Positions 1-11,683 are shown, counted from the first letter of the stretch. The stretch is DNA of 64,000 bases from Ancylobacter moscoviensis (GCF_007559435.1 NZ_VMBP01000004.1:186001-250000); one strand, 5' to 3'. The notes: generated by a model not told the origin, from the letters alone. A program made the numbers and translations.

Positions 1-90
1 CGAGACGCTTGGCCTTTCCTTTCGCCCCGTAGCCTGAGGTGCCGGCCGGCATGGACGGGTCGGCAGGCGCGGAAAGCCACCTGACCTCAA
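1..90. other. window edge, no assignable gene
   Basis: No gene can be assigned here. One plus-strand frame runs open from base 2 to a TGA at 35-37 (residues ETLGLSFRPVA), which could be the last codons of a gene lying to the left, but it is too short to identify. The rest, up to the terminator at 95, shows no coding signal I can support. Confidence 0.3.
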
Positions 91-94
91 ATGA

Positions 95-130
95 AAAACC
101 CCGCCTTCCAGGATTGGAAGGCGGGGTTTT
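95..130. terminator. strong bidirectional intrinsic terminator after gltA
   Basis: A perfect 15-bp stem (95-109 pairs with 116-130) surrounds a 6-nt loop AGGATT. The arms end in AAAA and TTTT, so a U-rich tail forms on either strand. It lies 33 bp beyond the gltA stop and would end gltA transcription on the minus strand. It could equally stop anything entering from the left on the plus strand. Confidence 0.92.
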
Positions 131-163
131 CGTTTCAGAAACCGGCGCTTGTCCGGGAAAGGC

Positions 164-1474
<1,311 letters not shown>

Positions 1475-1640
1475 GCGGGGTCTCCCTAAACCTGTGGAAC
1501 CGGTTAAACGGATCGCGTCTTTGCGGGTGCCGCGCCGTGCCTTTCGGCAAGATGCGCCTGAGACGGGGGCTGGTCTCGCTGCGGCCCGATAGGCAAGTCG
1601 TAGCGGTTTCACCCCTCCCTCGCAAGCGCAGCGAAAACGG

Positions 1641-1655
1641 TGCCGCAATGCGGCG
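1641..1655. promoter_or_regulatory. palindromic putative operator TGCCGCAATGCGGCG upstream of gltA
   Basis: TGCCGCA and TGCGGCG flank a central A, a near-perfect inverted repeat 167 bp upstream of the gltA start. The identical 15-mer occurs, inverted, at 22359-22373 upstream of the glucan synthase gene. The layout TGCNGCA-N-TGCNGCA resembles my recollection of sites bound by PhaR/AniA-type carbon regulators. That match is inference. The exact repetition of the word in two intergenic regions is what is seen. Confidence 0.5.
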
Positions 1656-1713
1656 GACAGGGGCTGCGAAAGTCGGTTTCACCTTCGCAGTCGCATCATG
1701 CTAGACGGACCCT

Positions 1714-3150
1714 TCACGCCGTCGCGGCGGCCCCCGTCTGGTCGGCGATGCGGGCGAGCGACTCCTCCCGGCCGAGCACGGCGAGCACGTCGAAAATGCC
1801 CGGCGAGGTGGCCTTTCCGGTCATCGCCGCGCGCAACGGCTGGGCGAGGGCACCGAGCTTTACTCCCTTCTCCTCGGCAACGACGCGCACGGCCGCTTCG
1901 GTCTCGGCGGCGTTCCATTCGGCCACGGTGGCGAGCTTTTCGGCGGCGGCGGCCAGCAGACGACGGGCATCGTCGGTCAGCAGAGCGCGGGCCTTTTCCT
2001 CGATATCGAGGGGACGCGACTTCCAGATATACGCTGCGCTATCAATAAGTTCGACGAGCGTCTTCGCGCGTTCCTTGAGGCCGGGCATGGCGGCCAGAAG
2101 CTGGGCACGACGCTCCGGCGTCAGCGCAGCGGCAATCTCGGCGCCATTTGGAAGATGCGGCAGCAGCGCGTCGATGGCGGCGAGCAGCTCGGCATCCGGG
2201 GTCGAGCGCATGTAGAGACCGTTGATGCTCTCCAGCTTCGCGAAGTCGAACCGCGCGGCGGAGCGGCCGACCTTGTCGAGGTCGAACAGGCGACTCATCT
2301 CCTCGGTGGAGAAGATTTCCTGGTCGCCATGGCTCCAGCCGAGGCGCACGAGATAATTCCGCAGCGCAGCAGGCAGGTAGCCCATCGCGCGGTAGGCATC
2401 GACGCCGAGCGCACCGTGTCGCTTGGAAAGCTTGGCGCCATCCGGCCCGTGGATGAGCGGGATGTGCGCCATCTTCGGCACCTCCCAACCCAGCGCATGG
2501 TAGATCTGCGTCTGGCGCGCGGCGTTGGTCAGGTGATCGTCGCCACGGATGATGTGGGTGACGTTCATGTCGTGGTCGTCCACCACCACGGAAAGCATGT
2601 AGGTGGGCGTGCCGTCCGAGCGCAGCAGCACGAGATCGTCGAGATCCTTGTTCGGGAACACGACGCGGCCCTGCACGAGGTCGTCGATGACGGTCTCGCC
2701 CTCAATGGGCGCCTTGAGACGGATGGCGGGCGCGCGGTCGGCCGGGGCCTCGGACGGATCGCGGTCCCGCCAGCGCCCGTCATAGCGCGGCGGGCGGCCT
2801 TCCTTGCGGGCCGTCTCGCGCATTTCCTCGAGCTCGGCGGCGGTCGCGTAGCAGGGATAGGCGCGGCCAGCGGCGATCATCTGCTCGACGGCCTCGCGAT
2901 GCCGCTCGGCGCGGGCGAACTGGTAGATGACGTCGCCCGACCAGTCGATGCCGAGCCAGTTCAGCCCGTCGATGATGGCGTCGATGGCTTCCGGCGTGGA
3001 GCGCTGGCGATCCGTATCCTCGATGCGCAGCAGCATCTTGCCGCCCTTGGCGCGGGAATAGAGCCAGTTGAACAACGCGGTGCGCGCCCCGCCGATGTGC
3101 AGGAAGCCGGTGGGCGAGGGGGCGAAGCGGGTAACGACGGTCTCGGTCAT
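1714..3150 (-). CDS. gltX: glutamate--tRNA ligase
   Basis: Charges tRNA-Glu with glutamate in the cytoplasm. This 478-aa class I synthetase starts [21 protein letters not shown], with the HIGH-type motif HIGG at residues 18-21 and the KMSKS-type motif KLSKR at about 240-244. The length is normal for bacterial GluRS. Many Rhizobiales carry two gltX paralogues, one of which may also use tRNA-Gln; the sequence alone does not tell me which this is. It is transcribed towards gltA and is divergent from comEC. The start is fixed by the family N-terminus. Confidence 0.96.
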   Translation of the reverse strand: MTETVVTRFAPSPTGFLHIGGARTALFNWLYSRAKGGKMLLRIEDTDRQRSTPEAIDAIIDGLNWLGIDWSGDVIYQFARAERHREAVEQMIAAGRAYPCYATAAELEEMRETARKEGRPPRYDGRWRDRDPSEAPADRAPAIRLKAPIEGETVIDDLVQGRVVFPNKDLDDLVLLRSDGTPTYMLSVVVDDHDMNVTHIIRGDDHLTNAARQTQIYHALGWEVPKMAHIPLIHGPDGAKLSKRHGALGVDAYRAMGYLPAALRNYLVRLGWSHGDQEIFSTEEMSRLFDLDKVGRSAARFDFAKLESINGLYMRSTPDAELLAAIDALLPHLPNGAEIAAALTPERRAQLLAAMPGLKERAKTLVELIDSAAYIWKSRPLDIEEKARALLTDDARRLLAAAAEKLATVAEWNAAETEAAVRVVAEEKGVKLGALAQPLRAAMTGKATSPGIFDVLAVLGREESLARIADQTGAAATA

Positions 3151-3481
3151 TTCTCTTCCGTCTCGCGCCGCGAAGCATCAGCGGCGTCAAAGCATGGCGG
3201 GCGCGGACGGTGCGTGTACCATAGGTGCGCGACACGGGAAAAGCGCGGCTTTGCCCGGCGGGCGGGTCAATGCGAAACCGCACGACGGGCGCGTGCGCGA
3301 AAGGGGCGGGCAGGGCGTGCAGGGGCAGGTGCCGCCGCAGCACGGACCGGAGGGCAAAACGGGTGCGCAGCGGCGGGCCCGAGCGGCGGTGCTCGCCGCC
3401 GGAATATCGGTACGACAAACCGGCGTACGGAAGGGGTTTGGGCCGCCTCTTGGTGCGCTCGCGGGCCGTCTCGCCGGCGCC
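3151..3481. other. gltX-comEC divergent spacer, probably includes the comEC N-terminus
   Basis: This 331-bp stretch separates gltX from the first ATG of comEC. The comEC frame stays open through it. Residues just upstream of that ATG (GPPLGALAGRLAGA) look like the extra N-terminal segment of alphaproteobacterial ComEC, so part of it is probably translated, perhaps from GTG at 3389. No terminator or operator was recognised. Confidence 0.4.
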
Positions 3482-5728
3482 ATGGCGCACGAAATCGAGG
3501 ATCGGCGCGCCTTTCTCTTCCTGCCGATCGGTTTCGCGATCGGCGCCGGGGCGTATTTTGCCGCTCCCTACGAGCCCTTGCCCTATGTCGGATTGGTGCC
3601 GGCATTCACCTTCGCGGCACTGGCGCTGTGGTCGCGTGCGCGGCCGTTCGGCTTCCATCTCTTCGCATGGCTGGCCGTCATTGCGCTGGGCTTCGCCGCA
3701 TCGAGCCTGCAGGTGCAGAGCATGGCGCATCCCGTGCTGGCGGAGACGTTGAATGCGGCGGAGGTGACGGGCTTTGTCGAGGCTGCGGAGCAGCGCCCGC
3801 GCGGCAGCCGCATCACGCTGGCGGTAACCGGCTTCACCCGCCCCATGGAACATCCACCGGAGCGCGTGCGTGTGACGCTCGCGGGACGCGATCCGCCCTC
3901 GGTCGGCAGCCATGTGAAGCTGCGTGCCTCGCTCGGTCCACCGCCGGGGCCGGCCTATCCTGGCGGATTCGATTTTGGTCGGTCGATCTGGTTCGACGGG
4001 ATCGGGGCCACCGGCTTCGCGCTCGGACGGCCGCAGGCGAGCCCGGCGCCGAGGCCCCTGCCATGGCGGCTGCGGGCTGCGACATGGCTCGACGAGGTCA
4101 GGCACTCCATAGCCGAGCGCATCCGCCACGCGTTGCCCGGCCCGGAGGGAGGGGTAGCGGTGGCGCTGGTCACCGGCCTGCGCGACGCGGTAGGCGAGCC
4201 GATCGAGGAGAGCATGCGTATCTCCGGCCTCTCGCATGTGCTCTCGATTTCCGGCCTGCATATGGCGCTGGTGGCCAGCACGGTGTTCTTCCTCGTGCGG
4301 GCGCTGCTCGCCCTGGTGCCGGGGCTCGCCCTTTCGTGGCCGATCAAGTCCTGGGCGGCTGTTCCGGCCGCCCTGTCCGCGAGCTTCTATCTGCTGCTGT
4401 CGGGCGTCGAAGTGCCGACCCAGAGAGCCTATGTGATGACGCTGCTGGTGCTCGCGGGCGTGATGCTGGGACGCCCGGCTCTCACATTGCGGACGCTGGC
4501 GGTGGCGGCGCTGGTGGTCATGGCCCTGACGCCCTGGGCCGTGCTCGATCCCGGCGCGCAGATGTCCTTCGCCGCCACGCTGGCGCTGGTCGCGGCGTAT
4601 GAGCGCTTCGGTTCCTACGTCACTCGCCCGCCCGGCGTAGCGCAGGACGGCTCCTGGCTCGGCATGCCGCGCCTTGGCATGCCGGTCCGCTATGTGGCGG
4701 CGCTGGTGCTGGCCTCGCTGGCGGCCGGGCTCGCCACGGCACCCTATGCCGCCTTCCACTTCCAGCGCCTGGCGCCGCTGAGCCTGCTGGCCAATCTCGC
4801 CGCCATGCCGGTGGTTTCCTTCGCCGTCATGCCGGCGGGCCTGATCGGCTCGGTGCTCATGCCGTTTGGCTGGGATGCGCCGGCGTGGCACGTGATGGGG
4901 TGGGGGCTCGGCGTCATGCAGGCCATATCCGATGCCGTTGCGGCGCTGCCCGGTGCCGACCGGGGCGTGCGGGCGATGCCCGCGGCAAGCATTGCGCTGT
5001 TCAGCCTGGCACTCGTCGTTCTGTGCCTGTCGCGCACGCGCCTGATCCTCCTGGCGCCGGCCTGCGCTGCCGTCGCAGTTGGGCTGGCGGCGATGGCGCC
5101 GAGGCCCGATCTTCTCGTCGACGCGCAGGCGCGTACCGTCGCGGTGCGGGGCCCAGACGGCATGCTCGATGTCATGGGCGATCGCCTGCCCGGGCTCTCC
5201 GATCGCTTTGCCGTGGAGCAGTGGCTGAACGCGGACGGAGACCGCGCCCGTGTCGGAAAAAAGGAGCTTGTCGCGAGAGCCGCCTGCGACGCCATCGGTT
5301 GCACCCTGCCGCTGGCGGATGGGCACCTCGTTGCGCTCTCCCGCCATCGCGACTCGTTGGAGGACGATTGCCGCCTCGCCGCCATTCTGGTGACGCCCTT
5401 CGCGCCGCCGCGGGATTGTGCTGCGACGGTGATCCGGGTCGATACACGCAATCCGACCTCAAGCGTAGCCGGCTATTTATTTGGAGATGACGGCGAGCGC
5501 TTCATTCCGGGGCGCCCCGCCAAAGGAACGCGACCATGGGAGCCGGACGTCCGCGGCGCTGTTTCCGAGCATCCTGGCGTCATGATCATCAAGTCTGCTT
5601 CCCGCTCAACGGGAACCCGGAATCCGCCACCAGTGCGGCCCGATGCCTTCGACAACCTCGATGCAATGCCTCCACCGGACGGCGTCGATGGCGATGCGCC
5701 GCCGGAAAATCCCGTGGCTGCTCAGTAG
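3482..5728 (+). CDS. comEC: ComEC/Rec2 family competence protein
   Basis: Polytopic inner-membrane channel protein that carries single-stranded DNA into the cytoplasm during natural transformation. The protein is 748 aa from this ATG. It has an N-terminal membrane and DUF4131-like region, then the competence domain with the signature [15 protein letters not shown] (about residues 250-265) and many hydrophobic helices up to about 540. The C-terminal soluble part carries [15 protein letters not shown] but no HxHxDH site, so the metallo-beta-lactamase domain of Gram-positive ComEC is absent, as is common in this class. The start is uncertain: GTG 3389 would add 31 residues that look homologous. 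The 3' end overlaps lexA, convergent, by 7 bp. Confidence 0.88.
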   Translation: MAHEIEDRRAFLFLPIGFAIGAGAYFAAPYEPLPYVGLVPAFTFAALALWSRARPFGFHLFAWLAVIALGFAASSLQVQSMAHPVLAETLNAAEVTGFVEAAEQRPRGSRITLAVTGFTRPMEHPPERVRVTLAGRDPPSVGSHVKLRASLGPPPGPAYPGGFDFGRSIWFDGIGATGFALGRPQASPAPRPLPWRLRAATWLDEVRHSIAERIRHALPGPEGGVAVALVTGLRDAVGEPIEESMRISGLSHVLSISGLHMALVASTVFFLVRALLALVPGLALSWPIKSWAAVPAALSASFYLLLSGVEVPTQRAYVMTLLVLAGVMLGRPALTLRTLAVAALVVMALTPWAVLDPGAQMSFAATLALVAAYERFGSYVTRPPGVAQDGSWLGMPRLGMPVRYVAALVLASLAAGLATAPYAAFHFQRLAPLSLLANLAAMPVVSFAVMPAGLIGSVLMPFGWDAPAWHVMGWGLGVMQAISDAVAALPGADRGVRAMPAASIALFSLALVVLCLSRTRLILLAPACAAVAVGLAAMAPRPDLLVDAQARTVAVRGPDGMLDVMGDRLPGLSDRFAVEQWLNADGDRARVGKKELVARAACDAIGCTLPLADGHLVALSRHRDSLEDDCRLAAILVTPFAPPRDCAATVIRVDTRNPTSSVAGYLFGDDGERFIPGRPAKGTRPWEPDVRGAVSEHPGVMIIKSASRSTGTRNPPPVRPDAFDNLDAMPPPDGVDGDAPPENPVAAQ

Positions 5729-6417
5729 CGGCGGAACAAGCCGACCAGCTTGCCCTGGATGCGTACCCGGTCGGGGCCGAAGATGCGTGTCTCATAGGCC
5801 GGGTTGGCGGCCTCCAGAGCCACAGAGGCGCCCTTGCGGCGCAGGCGCTTCAGCGTTGCTTCCTCATCGTCGATCAGCGCTACCACGATTTCGCCGGTGT
5901 TGGCGGTGTCGCATTTGCGGATCAACGCCAGATCGCCGTCGAGAATGCCGGCCTCCACCATCGAGTCACCCCGCACCTCCAGGGCGAAATGCTCGCCGCC
6001 CGCCAGCATTTCCGGGGGCATGCTGATCGTGTGGTCGCGCGATTGAATGGCCGAGATCGGTGTGCCGGCGGCGATCCGGCCCATTACCGGAATCGGCACC
6101 ACATGCCGGGGATCTTCATCCTCGTTCGCTGCCTGCGTACGCCCGAGGCTCCCCTCGATGACGCTGGGCGCGAAGGGGCGGGCCGGCTTGGGCGGCTGCG
6201 CGTCCTCCGGCAGGCGCACGACTTCCAAGGCTCGCGCCCGATTGGGCAGGCGCCGGATGAAACCGCGCTCTTCCAGCGCCGTGATGAGCCGGTGAATCCC
6301 CGACTTCGACCTCAGATCGAGCGCATCCTTCATCTCCTCGAAGGACGGCGGCACGCCGTCCTGCTGCAGGCGTTCATTGATGAACAGGAGCAACTCATGC
6401 TGTTTGCGGGTGAGCAT
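5722..6417 (-). CDS. lexA: LexA repressor
   Basis: SOS-response repressor that cleaves itself when RecA filaments form on single-stranded DNA. The protein is 231 aa. An N-terminal winged helix ([10 protein letters not shown] to about 70) is joined by a linker to a peptidase S24 domain. The Ala117-Gly118 cleavage bond (GRIAAGTP), catalytic Ser152 (RGDSM) and Lys190 (ATLKRL) are all present. The promoter region holds a canonical alphaproteobacterial LexA box at 6479-6493, so it is autoregulated. A GntR gene separates it from moeA. Confidence 0.97.
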   Translation of the reverse strand: MLTRKQHELLLFINERLQQDGVPPSFEEMKDALDLRSKSGIHRLITALEERGFIRRLPNRARALEVVRLPEDAQPPKPARPFAPSVIEGSLGRTQAANEDEDPRHVVPIPVMGRIAAGTPISAIQSRDHTISMPPEMLAGGEHFALEVRGDSMVEAGILDGDLALIRKCDTANTGEIVVALIDDEEATLKRLRRKGASVALEAANPAYETRIFGPDRVRIQGKLVGLFRRY

Positions 6418-6478
6418 CCAACGGATCCCGTCTATCGGCCGGCGCCGAGATGAAACAAATCACGAACAAATACTATCC

Positions 6479-6493
6479 GTTCCTATTGTGTTC
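6479..6493. promoter_or_regulatory. LexA (SOS) box
   Basis: GTTC-CTATTGT-GTTC, a perfect GTTC-N7-GTTC direct repeat, the established LexA site of Alphaproteobacteria. It lies 62-76 bp upstream of the lexA start. It overlaps a second symmetry, ATTGTG-TTC-CACAAT (6485-6499). On the minus strand it would fall between a weak -35 (TTGTGG) and a weak -10 (TAGTAT) with a 17-bp spacer, placing LexA to block its own promoter. Confidence 0.88.
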
Positions 6494-6633
6494 CACAATG
6501 GGTAAAGGGTTCGCTAAGGCTGATGCGTGGTGCCGAGGCGAGAGTTTGCAAGGGTTCTGAGCGGAAATGCCGTGCAGCCGGCGGCGCGTACGAGCCGCTC
6601 CCGGACCGGCGCGGCCATCGCGAATCGCCCGAC

Positions 6634-7332
6634 TCAGAGAGACTGGGCGTATTGCTCGTAGGCGTCCTGGATGATGGCGATGTGGCTGCGCATGGCGCTT
6701 GCTGCGGCCTCGCGTTCTCCGCGAAGGATGGCGGTCGTCACCCGTTCGTGCTCCGTGTGCGAGAGTGCGAGGCGGCCGAGCGCGCGGAATTGAGCACGGC
6801 GGAAGGGCGAAAGCCTCTGTCGCGTGCCGATGGCGAGCTCGATGAGGTAGCCATTGTGGCTGCCGGCATAGATCGCGGCGTGGAAGCGCTCATTCGCCTC
6901 CCGATAGGCGGCGAAGTCGCCCTGGCGCATCAACTCGCCCATCCGGGCGTGCAGGTCCTCGAGTTCGCGCCGCTCCTGCGGTGTCATGTGGAGCGCGCAG
7001 AGGCTCGCGCTGAGTGCTTCCAGCTCCGCCATCACCTGGAACATGTTCTGCAATCGCTCGGCGCCGGGCCGGGCGACGACGGCTCCACGATGGGGACGGG
7101 TCTCGACCAGACCGGAAGCGGTCAGTTCGCGGAGGGCTTCACGCACTGGAGTGCGCGAGACGCCGAAGCGGGCGGCCAGCGCGGATTCGTCGAGAGCGGT
7201 GCCGGGAAGCAGCAGGCCGCGGGTGATCTCGTCGGCAAGCTGCGTGCGCAGTTCTTCGGCGCGCGTGGGCCGCCCGCGCCGGACATTGCCGGCAGACGGG
7301 TCGAGCGGCGGGCGAGAACGAGAGGCCGACAT
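6634..7332 (-). CDS. GntR family regulator, FadR/FCD type
   Basis: A 232-aa DNA-binding protein. The N-terminal winged helix (about residues 22-90) contains GVSRTPVREALRELTASGLVETRPHRG, the GntR signature. The C-terminal all-helical FCD domain has histidines NERFHAAIY, SHTEHERV and MRSHIAII at the positions that usually bind a metal and a small carboxylate ligand. The ligand cannot be deduced. The start MSASRSRPP is chosen because upstream residues look non-coding. It sits between moeA and lexA, which are more often adjacent in relatives, so it may be an accessory insertion. No metabolic partner gene lies beside it. Confidence 0.85.
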   Translation of the reverse strand: MSASRSRPPLDPSAGNVRRGRPTRAEELRTQLADEITRGLLLPGTALDESALAARFGVSRTPVREALRELTASGLVETRPHRGAVVARPGAERLQNMFQVMAELEALSASLCALHMTPQERRELEDLHARMGELMRQGDFAAYREANERFHAAIYAGSHNGYLIELAIGTRQRLSPFRRAQFRALGRLALSHTEHERVTTAILRGEREAAASAMRSHIAIIQDAYEQYAQSL

Positions 7333-7456
7333 GCGCGACAGACAATCAGGTGAGGCGGCGGGACACCGTCTCCGGCATCCATAAAGGGCAGGCCGCCGGT
7401 TACCAAGCGCTTCGTGTGCGACACGCGTGCCCGGGGGAGGGCCGCGGACGCAGCGG

Positions 7457-8680
7457 TCAATCCTCGAGCGGCAGGATCTCGCAGGGATCGCCCGCGCTGG
7501 CGGCAGGTGCGTGCGGCGGGCGTACGAGCAGCACATCGGCGCGGGCGAGGTTGCGCAGCATGGAACTGTCCTGCACGGGGAGCGGGCGCACCACCGGCAG
7601 GTCGCCTTCGCGGCCAGTGATCACGGCGCGCTGGAAGTCCATGCGCTGCTCGTTGGCCTTCACGTCGGCGCCGAGCCGTGCAGGGCGAAGGTCCGGCCGG
7701 GCGGGAACCGCCAGCCCCTGCATGACCTTCAGCAGGGGCACGAGGAACAGCAGGGCGCAGACATGGGCGGAGACCGGGTTGCCCGGCAGTCCGAGCACCT
7801 GGGTGCCGGCGCCGCCGGAACTGCGGCCGAACATCAGCGGCTTGCCGGGGCGCAGGGCGATCTTGTGAACCGCCAGCTCGATGCCCTGCGCCGTCAGCGC
7901 GGGCGCGATGAGATCATGGTCGCCGACCGAGGCGCCGCCGGTCGTCACCAGCACGTCGAAGCCTCCATCGAGCGCCGCGCGCACGCCCCGCTGCGTTGCC
8001 TCCATGTTGTCGGGCAGAATGCCGAGGTCGATTACCTCGGCGCCTGCGCCTCGGGCGAGGGCGGAGACCGAATAGATGTTGGAGACGATCACCTGATGAG
8101 CCTGCGCTCCCGCGCCGGGGCGTACCAGTTCGTCGCCGGTGGAGAGGAGCGCGACGCGGGGGCGGCGGGCCACCCTCACCTCGGCGACATCGGCGGCGGC
8201 GACCAGCGCGAGATCGCGCGCGCGCAGCTTGTGGCCGGGGGCTAGCAGCGTCTCGCCAGTCGCGAAATCGCCGCCTGCCTTGCGGATGTGCCGTCCTATG
8301 GTGGCGGCCTCGTTCACGGTAACGTTCTTGCCGGCCCGCGTGGTATCTTCCTGGATGACGATGGCATCGGCGCCCGTGGGAAGCACGGCGCCGGTGAAGA
8401 TGCGCACCGCCGTGCCGGGCTCGACCGGTCCGGGGAAGGGCCGGCCGGCGGCGGATTCGCCGATCAGCCGCAGCGTGGCGGGGATGGTCGCGGTGTCCTG
8501 CGCCCGCACCGCATAGCCGTCCATGGCAGAGACGTCCGCGCCGGGCGTGGTGCGGCGGGAAACGACGGGGGCGGCGAGCACGCGCCCCGCCGCTTCGGCC
8601 AGCGGAACCGTCTCGGCGGCGAGCGGCTCCGCAGCGCCCAGCAGCCGCGCCAGCGCTTCCTCGACCGGCATCAGGGCCAT
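7457..8680 (-). CDS. moeA: molybdopterin molybdotransferase MoeA
   Basis: Inserts molybdate into adenylated molybdopterin in the last step of molybdenum cofactor synthesis. At 407 aa it is of standard length. The N-terminal region includes AMDGYAVRA, the MoCF-biosynthesis domain has TTGGASVGDHDLI, and PGNPVSAHVC precedes the C-terminal beta-barrel domain. It begins 12 bp after moaC and is the last gene of the ppiD-trp-moa run. The companion mog/moaB genes are not in the window. Confidence 0.95.
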   Translation of the reverse strand: MALMPVEEALARLLGAAEPLAAETVPLAEAAGRVLAAPVVSRRTTPGADVSAMDGYAVRAQDTATIPATLRLIGESAAGRPFPGPVEPGTAVRIFTGAVLPTGADAIVIQEDTTRAGKNVTVNEAATIGRHIRKAGGDFATGETLLAPGHKLRARDLALVAAADVAEVRVARRPRVALLSTGDELVRPGAGAQAHQVIVSNIYSVSALARGAGAEVIDLGILPDNMEATQRGVRAALDGGFDVLVTTGGASVGDHDLIAPALTAQGIELAVHKIALRPGKPLMFGRSSGGAGTQVLGLPGNPVSAHVCALLFLVPLLKVMQGLAVPARPDLRPARLGADVKANEQRMDFQRAVITGREGDLPVVRPLPVQDSSMLRNLARADVLLVRPPHAPAASAGDPCEILPLED

Positions 8681-8692
8681 GACGCGCCTCCG

Positions 8693-9178
8693 CTATTTAT
8701 CCTGCCAGTGACCGGAGCGGCCGCCGGATTTCTCGAGCAACCGCACGTTCTCGATCCGCATTCCGCGATCGACCGCTTTCGCCATGTCGTAGACGGTGAG
8801 GCAGGCGACGGAGACGGCGGTCAGTGCCTCCATCTCCACTCCGGTCTGGCCGGTGGTGCGGACCATGGCGCGCACGATCAGACCGGGCAGGGACGGGGCG
8901 GGCTCGATCTCCACCGCGACCTTGGAAAGCAGCAGCGCATGGCAGAGCGGGATCAGCTCATGCGTGCGCTTGGCGGCCATGATGCCGGCGAGGCGCGCCG
9001 TGCCGATCACGTCACCCTTCTTCGCGTTGCCGGAGAGAATGAGGTCGAGCGTCTCGCCCTGCATACGCACGGCGCCCTCGGCGACCGCCACGCGGTCGGT
9101 GACGGCCTTGTCGGCGACATCGACCATGTTGGCCGCGCCGGTGGCGTCGAGATGGGTGAGGCGGGGCTCGTCGGCCAT
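8693..9178 (-). CDS. moaC: cyclic pyranopterin monophosphate synthase MoaC
   Basis: Second step of molybdopterin synthesis, converting 3',8-cyclo-7,8-dihydro-GTP to cyclic pyranopterin monophosphate. The protein is 161 aa with all family motifs: [14 protein letters not shown] at the N-terminus, [16 protein letters not shown] centrally (catalytic His region) and [20 protein letters not shown] near the end. It lies 12 bp after trpC and 12 bp before moeA, so it is probably co-transcribed with both. Confidence 0.96.
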   Translation of the reverse strand: MADEPRLTHLDATGAANMVDVADKAVTDRVAVAEGAVRMQGETLDLILSGNAKKGDVIGTARLAGIMAAKRTHELIPLCHALLLSKVAVEIEPAPSLPGLIVRAMVRTTGQTGVEMEALTAVSVACLTVYDMAKAVDRGMRIENVRLLEKSGGRSGHWQDK

Positions 9179-9190
9179 CGCCGCGTATCC

Positions 9191-10000
9191 TCAGCCGACC
9201 GCGCGGACGGGGCGCGCCAGCAGCGCGCGCGTCGCCGCCGCGACATCAGCCTGCCGCATCAGGCTTTCGCCGACGAGGATGGTGTCGATATTCACCTTGG
9301 CGAGCCGGGCGATGTCGTCCGGAGTGAAGATGCCGCTCTCGCCGACGATGACGCGATCCGCCGGAATGCGCGGTGCCAGCCGCTCGGAGGTTTCGAGCGT
9401 CACTTCGAAGGTGCGCAGGTTGCGGTTGTTGATGCCGACGAGCTTGGCCGGCAGCGTCAGTGCGCGGTCGAGTTCTTCGTCGGAATGCACCTCGACCAGC
9501 GCATCCATGCCGAGGCCGTGGGCGGTGTCGATGAGGTCGCGGGCGAGCGCGTCGTCGACCGAGGCCATGATGACGAGAATGCAGTCCGCACCCCAGCTCC
9601 GTGCCTCGAACACCTGATAGGTGTCGTGCATGAAGTCCTTTCGCAACGCCGGCAGCGAGCAGGCGGCGCGGGCGGCGACGAGGAACTCCGGCGCCCCCTG
9701 GAAGGAGGGCTTGTCGGTCAGCACCGAGAGGCAGGCGGCGCCGCCGGCTTCATAGGCGGCGGCCAGGGCGGGCGGGTCGAAATCGGCGCGGATGAGCCCC
9801 TTGGATGGGCTCGCCTTCTTGATCTCGGCAATCAGCGCGGTCTGGCCGCGCGCGATCTTCGCCTCGATGGCTTTTGCAAAGCCGCGCGCCGGTGCGGCGG
9901 CCTCGGCGGCCGCGCGCACCTCGGGAAGGGGACGTTCGCGCTTGGCGCTCGCGATCTCCTCGCGCTTGTAGGCGCCGATGCGTTCGAGAATGTCGGCCAT
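9191..10000 (-). CDS. trpC: indole-3-glycerol phosphate synthase
   Basis: Closes the indole ring of CdRP in tryptophan synthesis. A 269-aa TIM-barrel protein, not fused to TrpF. Recognised by [39 protein letters not shown], the catalytic Lys of [15 protein letters not shown], the [12 protein letters not shown] segment and the phosphate site VGESGI followed by ILVGESLMR. It starts 13 bp after trpD, within the trpE-G-D-C block. Confidence 0.96.
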   Translation of the reverse strand: MADILERIGAYKREEIASAKRERPLPEVRAAAEAAAPARGFAKAIEAKIARGQTALIAEIKKASPSKGLIRADFDPPALAAAYEAGGAACLSVLTDKPSFQGAPEFLVAARAACSLPALRKDFMHDTYQVFEARSWGADCILVIMASVDDALARDLIDTAHGLGMDALVEVHSDEELDRALTLPAKLVGINNRNLRTFEVTLETSERLAPRIPADRVIVGESGIFTPDDIARLAKVNIDTILVGESLMRQADVAAATRALLARPVRAVG

Positions 10001-10013
10001 CTCTCGGCTCCCG

Positions 10014-11078
10014 CTATTCCGCTGCCGCCAGCGCCGAGACGGCGATCAGCCGGTCCAGCGCCGCTTCGGCATGCCCGCCGCGCAGGCTGTCGCGGGCAAT
10101 ATCGAGACCGGCGGCGAGGTCGTCCACCTTGCCGGCGACGACCAGCGCCGCCGCAGCGTTCAACAGAGCGACATCGGCATAGGCGCTCGGTTCGCCGGCG
10201 AGCACGGCCCGCAAAGCGAGGGCGTTGGCGGCGCCGTCACCGCCCTTCAGCGCCTCGGGCGCAGCGCGGGCGATGCCGTAATCCTCCGGCGTAATCTCGA
10301 AGGTGCGGATTGCGCCGTCCTTCAGCTCGGCGACATAGGTCGGGCCGGTCGTGGTGATTTCGTCCAGCCCGTCCGAGCCGTGCACGACCCAGCTCTGGGT
10401 CGAGCCGAGTGTGCGCAGCACCTCGGCGATGGGCTCGACCCAGGCGCGGGCGAAGACGCCGACCATCTGCCGCGTCACACCCGCCGGGTTCGACAGCGGC
10501 CCGATCAGGTTGAAGATGGTGCGCGTCCCCATCTCCACCCGCGTCGGCCCGACATGCTTCATCGCCGGATGATGTGCCGGGGCGAACATGAAGCCAATGC
10601 CGGCGTCGCGGATGCAGCGGGCGATCTGCTCGGGTGAGAGGTCGATCTTCACGCCGAGCGCCATCAGAACGTCGGCGGCGCCGGACTTGGAGGATAGCGC
10701 CCGGTTGCCGTGCTTGGCGACCGGCACGCCGGCACCGGCGACGATGAACGAGGCGCAGGTCGAGATGTTATAGGAGCCCGAGGCGTCGCCACCCGTGCCC
10801 ACCACGTCGACCGCTCCCGTCGGCGCTTCCACACGCAGCATCTTGGCGCGCATCGTGGTCACGGCGCCGGCGATCTCCTCGACATCCTCGCCGCGCACGC
10901 GCAGTCCCATCAGGATGGCGCCGATCTGCGAGGGCGTGGCTTCGCCCGACATCATCACGTCGAAGGCCGCCGCCGCCTCGGCGCGCGTCAGCGTGGTGCC
11001 GGTGGCCAGCTTGCCGATGATGGGCTTGAGGTTGTCCATGTCGCCGCGCGTTCCCGCCTGTTGTTCCGTCGCTGTCAC
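10014..11078 (-). CDS. trpD: anthranilate phosphoribosyltransferase
   Basis: Transfers the phosphoribosyl group of PRPP to anthranilate. The glycine-rich PRPP site [33 protein letters not shown], and the acidic metal site [16 protein letters not shown] are present. A GTG at 11078 overlaps the trpG stop as GTGA, which suggests translational coupling and gives 354 aa. An ATG at 11039 ([14 protein letters not shown]) matches the usual family N-terminus and would give 341 aa. I report the coupled start, but the ATG is equally likely. Confidence 0.94.
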   Translation of the reverse strand: MTATEQQAGTRGDMDNLKPIIGKLATGTTLTRAEAAAAFDVMMSGEATPSQIGAILMGLRVRGEDVEEIAGAVTTMRAKMLRVEAPTGAVDVVGTGGDASGSYNISTCASFIVAGAGVPVAKHGNRALSSKSGAADVLMALGVKIDLSPEQIARCIRDAGIGFMFAPAHHPAMKHVGPTRVEMGTRTIFNLIGPLSNPAGVTRQMVGVFARAWVEPIAEVLRTLGSTQSWVVHGSDGLDEITTTGPTYVAELKDGAIRTFEITPEDYGIARAAPEALKGGDGAANALALRAVLAGEPSAYADVALLNAAAALVVAGKVDDLAAGLDIARDSLRGGHAEAALDRLIAVSALAAAE

Positions 11079-11683
11079 GCCGCCCGCTTCCGGCCGGGAC
11101 CGGCATTCCAGGCCCGCGCCAGATCGAGGAAGTTCTTGAGGATCGTCTTGCCGTGCTCGGAGGCGATGCTCTCGGGGTGAAACTGCACCCCGTGCACCGG
11201 CAGCGCCTTGTGCGACAGGCCCATGATCAGCCCGTCATCGGTCTCTGCGGTGATGGCGAGGTCCGTCGGCAGCGTTTCGCGCTTCACCACCAGCGAGTGG
11301 TAGCGCGTCGCCCTGAACGGGCCATTGATGCCGCGGAACACGCCTTCGCCCTTGTGCTTCACGTCCGACAGCTTGCCGTGGATCGGCATCGGCGCGCGGA
11401 TGACGTCGCCGCCGAACACCTGGCCGATCGCCTGATGGCCGAGGCAGACGCCGAACACCGGCACGCCATCCTTCGCGGCGCGGGCGATGAGGTCGCAGCT
11501 GATGCCAGCCTCGTTCGGGGTCGCCGGGCCGGGGGAGATGACGATGGCCTCCGGCTTGAGCGCCATCGCCTCGTCGACGGTGAGGGTGTCGTTGCGGCGC
11601 ACCTCGACCTCGGCGCCCAGTCCGCCGATATAGTGGACGAGGTTCCAGGTGAAGCTGTCGTAATTGTCGATGAGCAGGATCAT
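11075..11683 (-). CDS. trpG: anthranilate synthase component II (glutamine amidotransferase)
   Basis: Hydrolyses glutamine and delivers ammonia to TrpE. The protein is 202 aa from [16 protein letters not shown]. The class I amidotransferase triad is complete: Cys80 in [10 protein letters not shown], His169 and Glu171 in VQFHPES. An upstream in-frame start at 11707 would add eight residues, but the family begins at [11 protein letters not shown]. In many rhizobia TrpE and TrpG are fused; here they are separate. The enzyme may also serve PabB for folate synthesis, as in other bacteria, but the trp context favours tryptophan. Confidence 0.95.
   Translation of the reverse strand: MILLIDNYDSFTWNLVHYIGGLGAEVEVRRNDTLTVDEAMALKPEAIVISPGPATPNEAGISCDLIARAAKDGVPVFGVCLGHQAIGQVFGGDVIRAPMPIHGKLSDVKHKGEGVFRGINGPFRATRYHSLVVKRETLPTDLAITAETDDGLIMGLSHKALPVHGVQFHPESIASEHGKTILKNFLDLARAWNAGPGRKRAA

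Noticed and set aside
2155-5347. Long open frames (800 or more residues) opposite gltX and comEC on both strands
   Set aside because: Shadow frames of GC-rich genes. They span real genes, are Arg/Ala/Gly-rich and have no domains.
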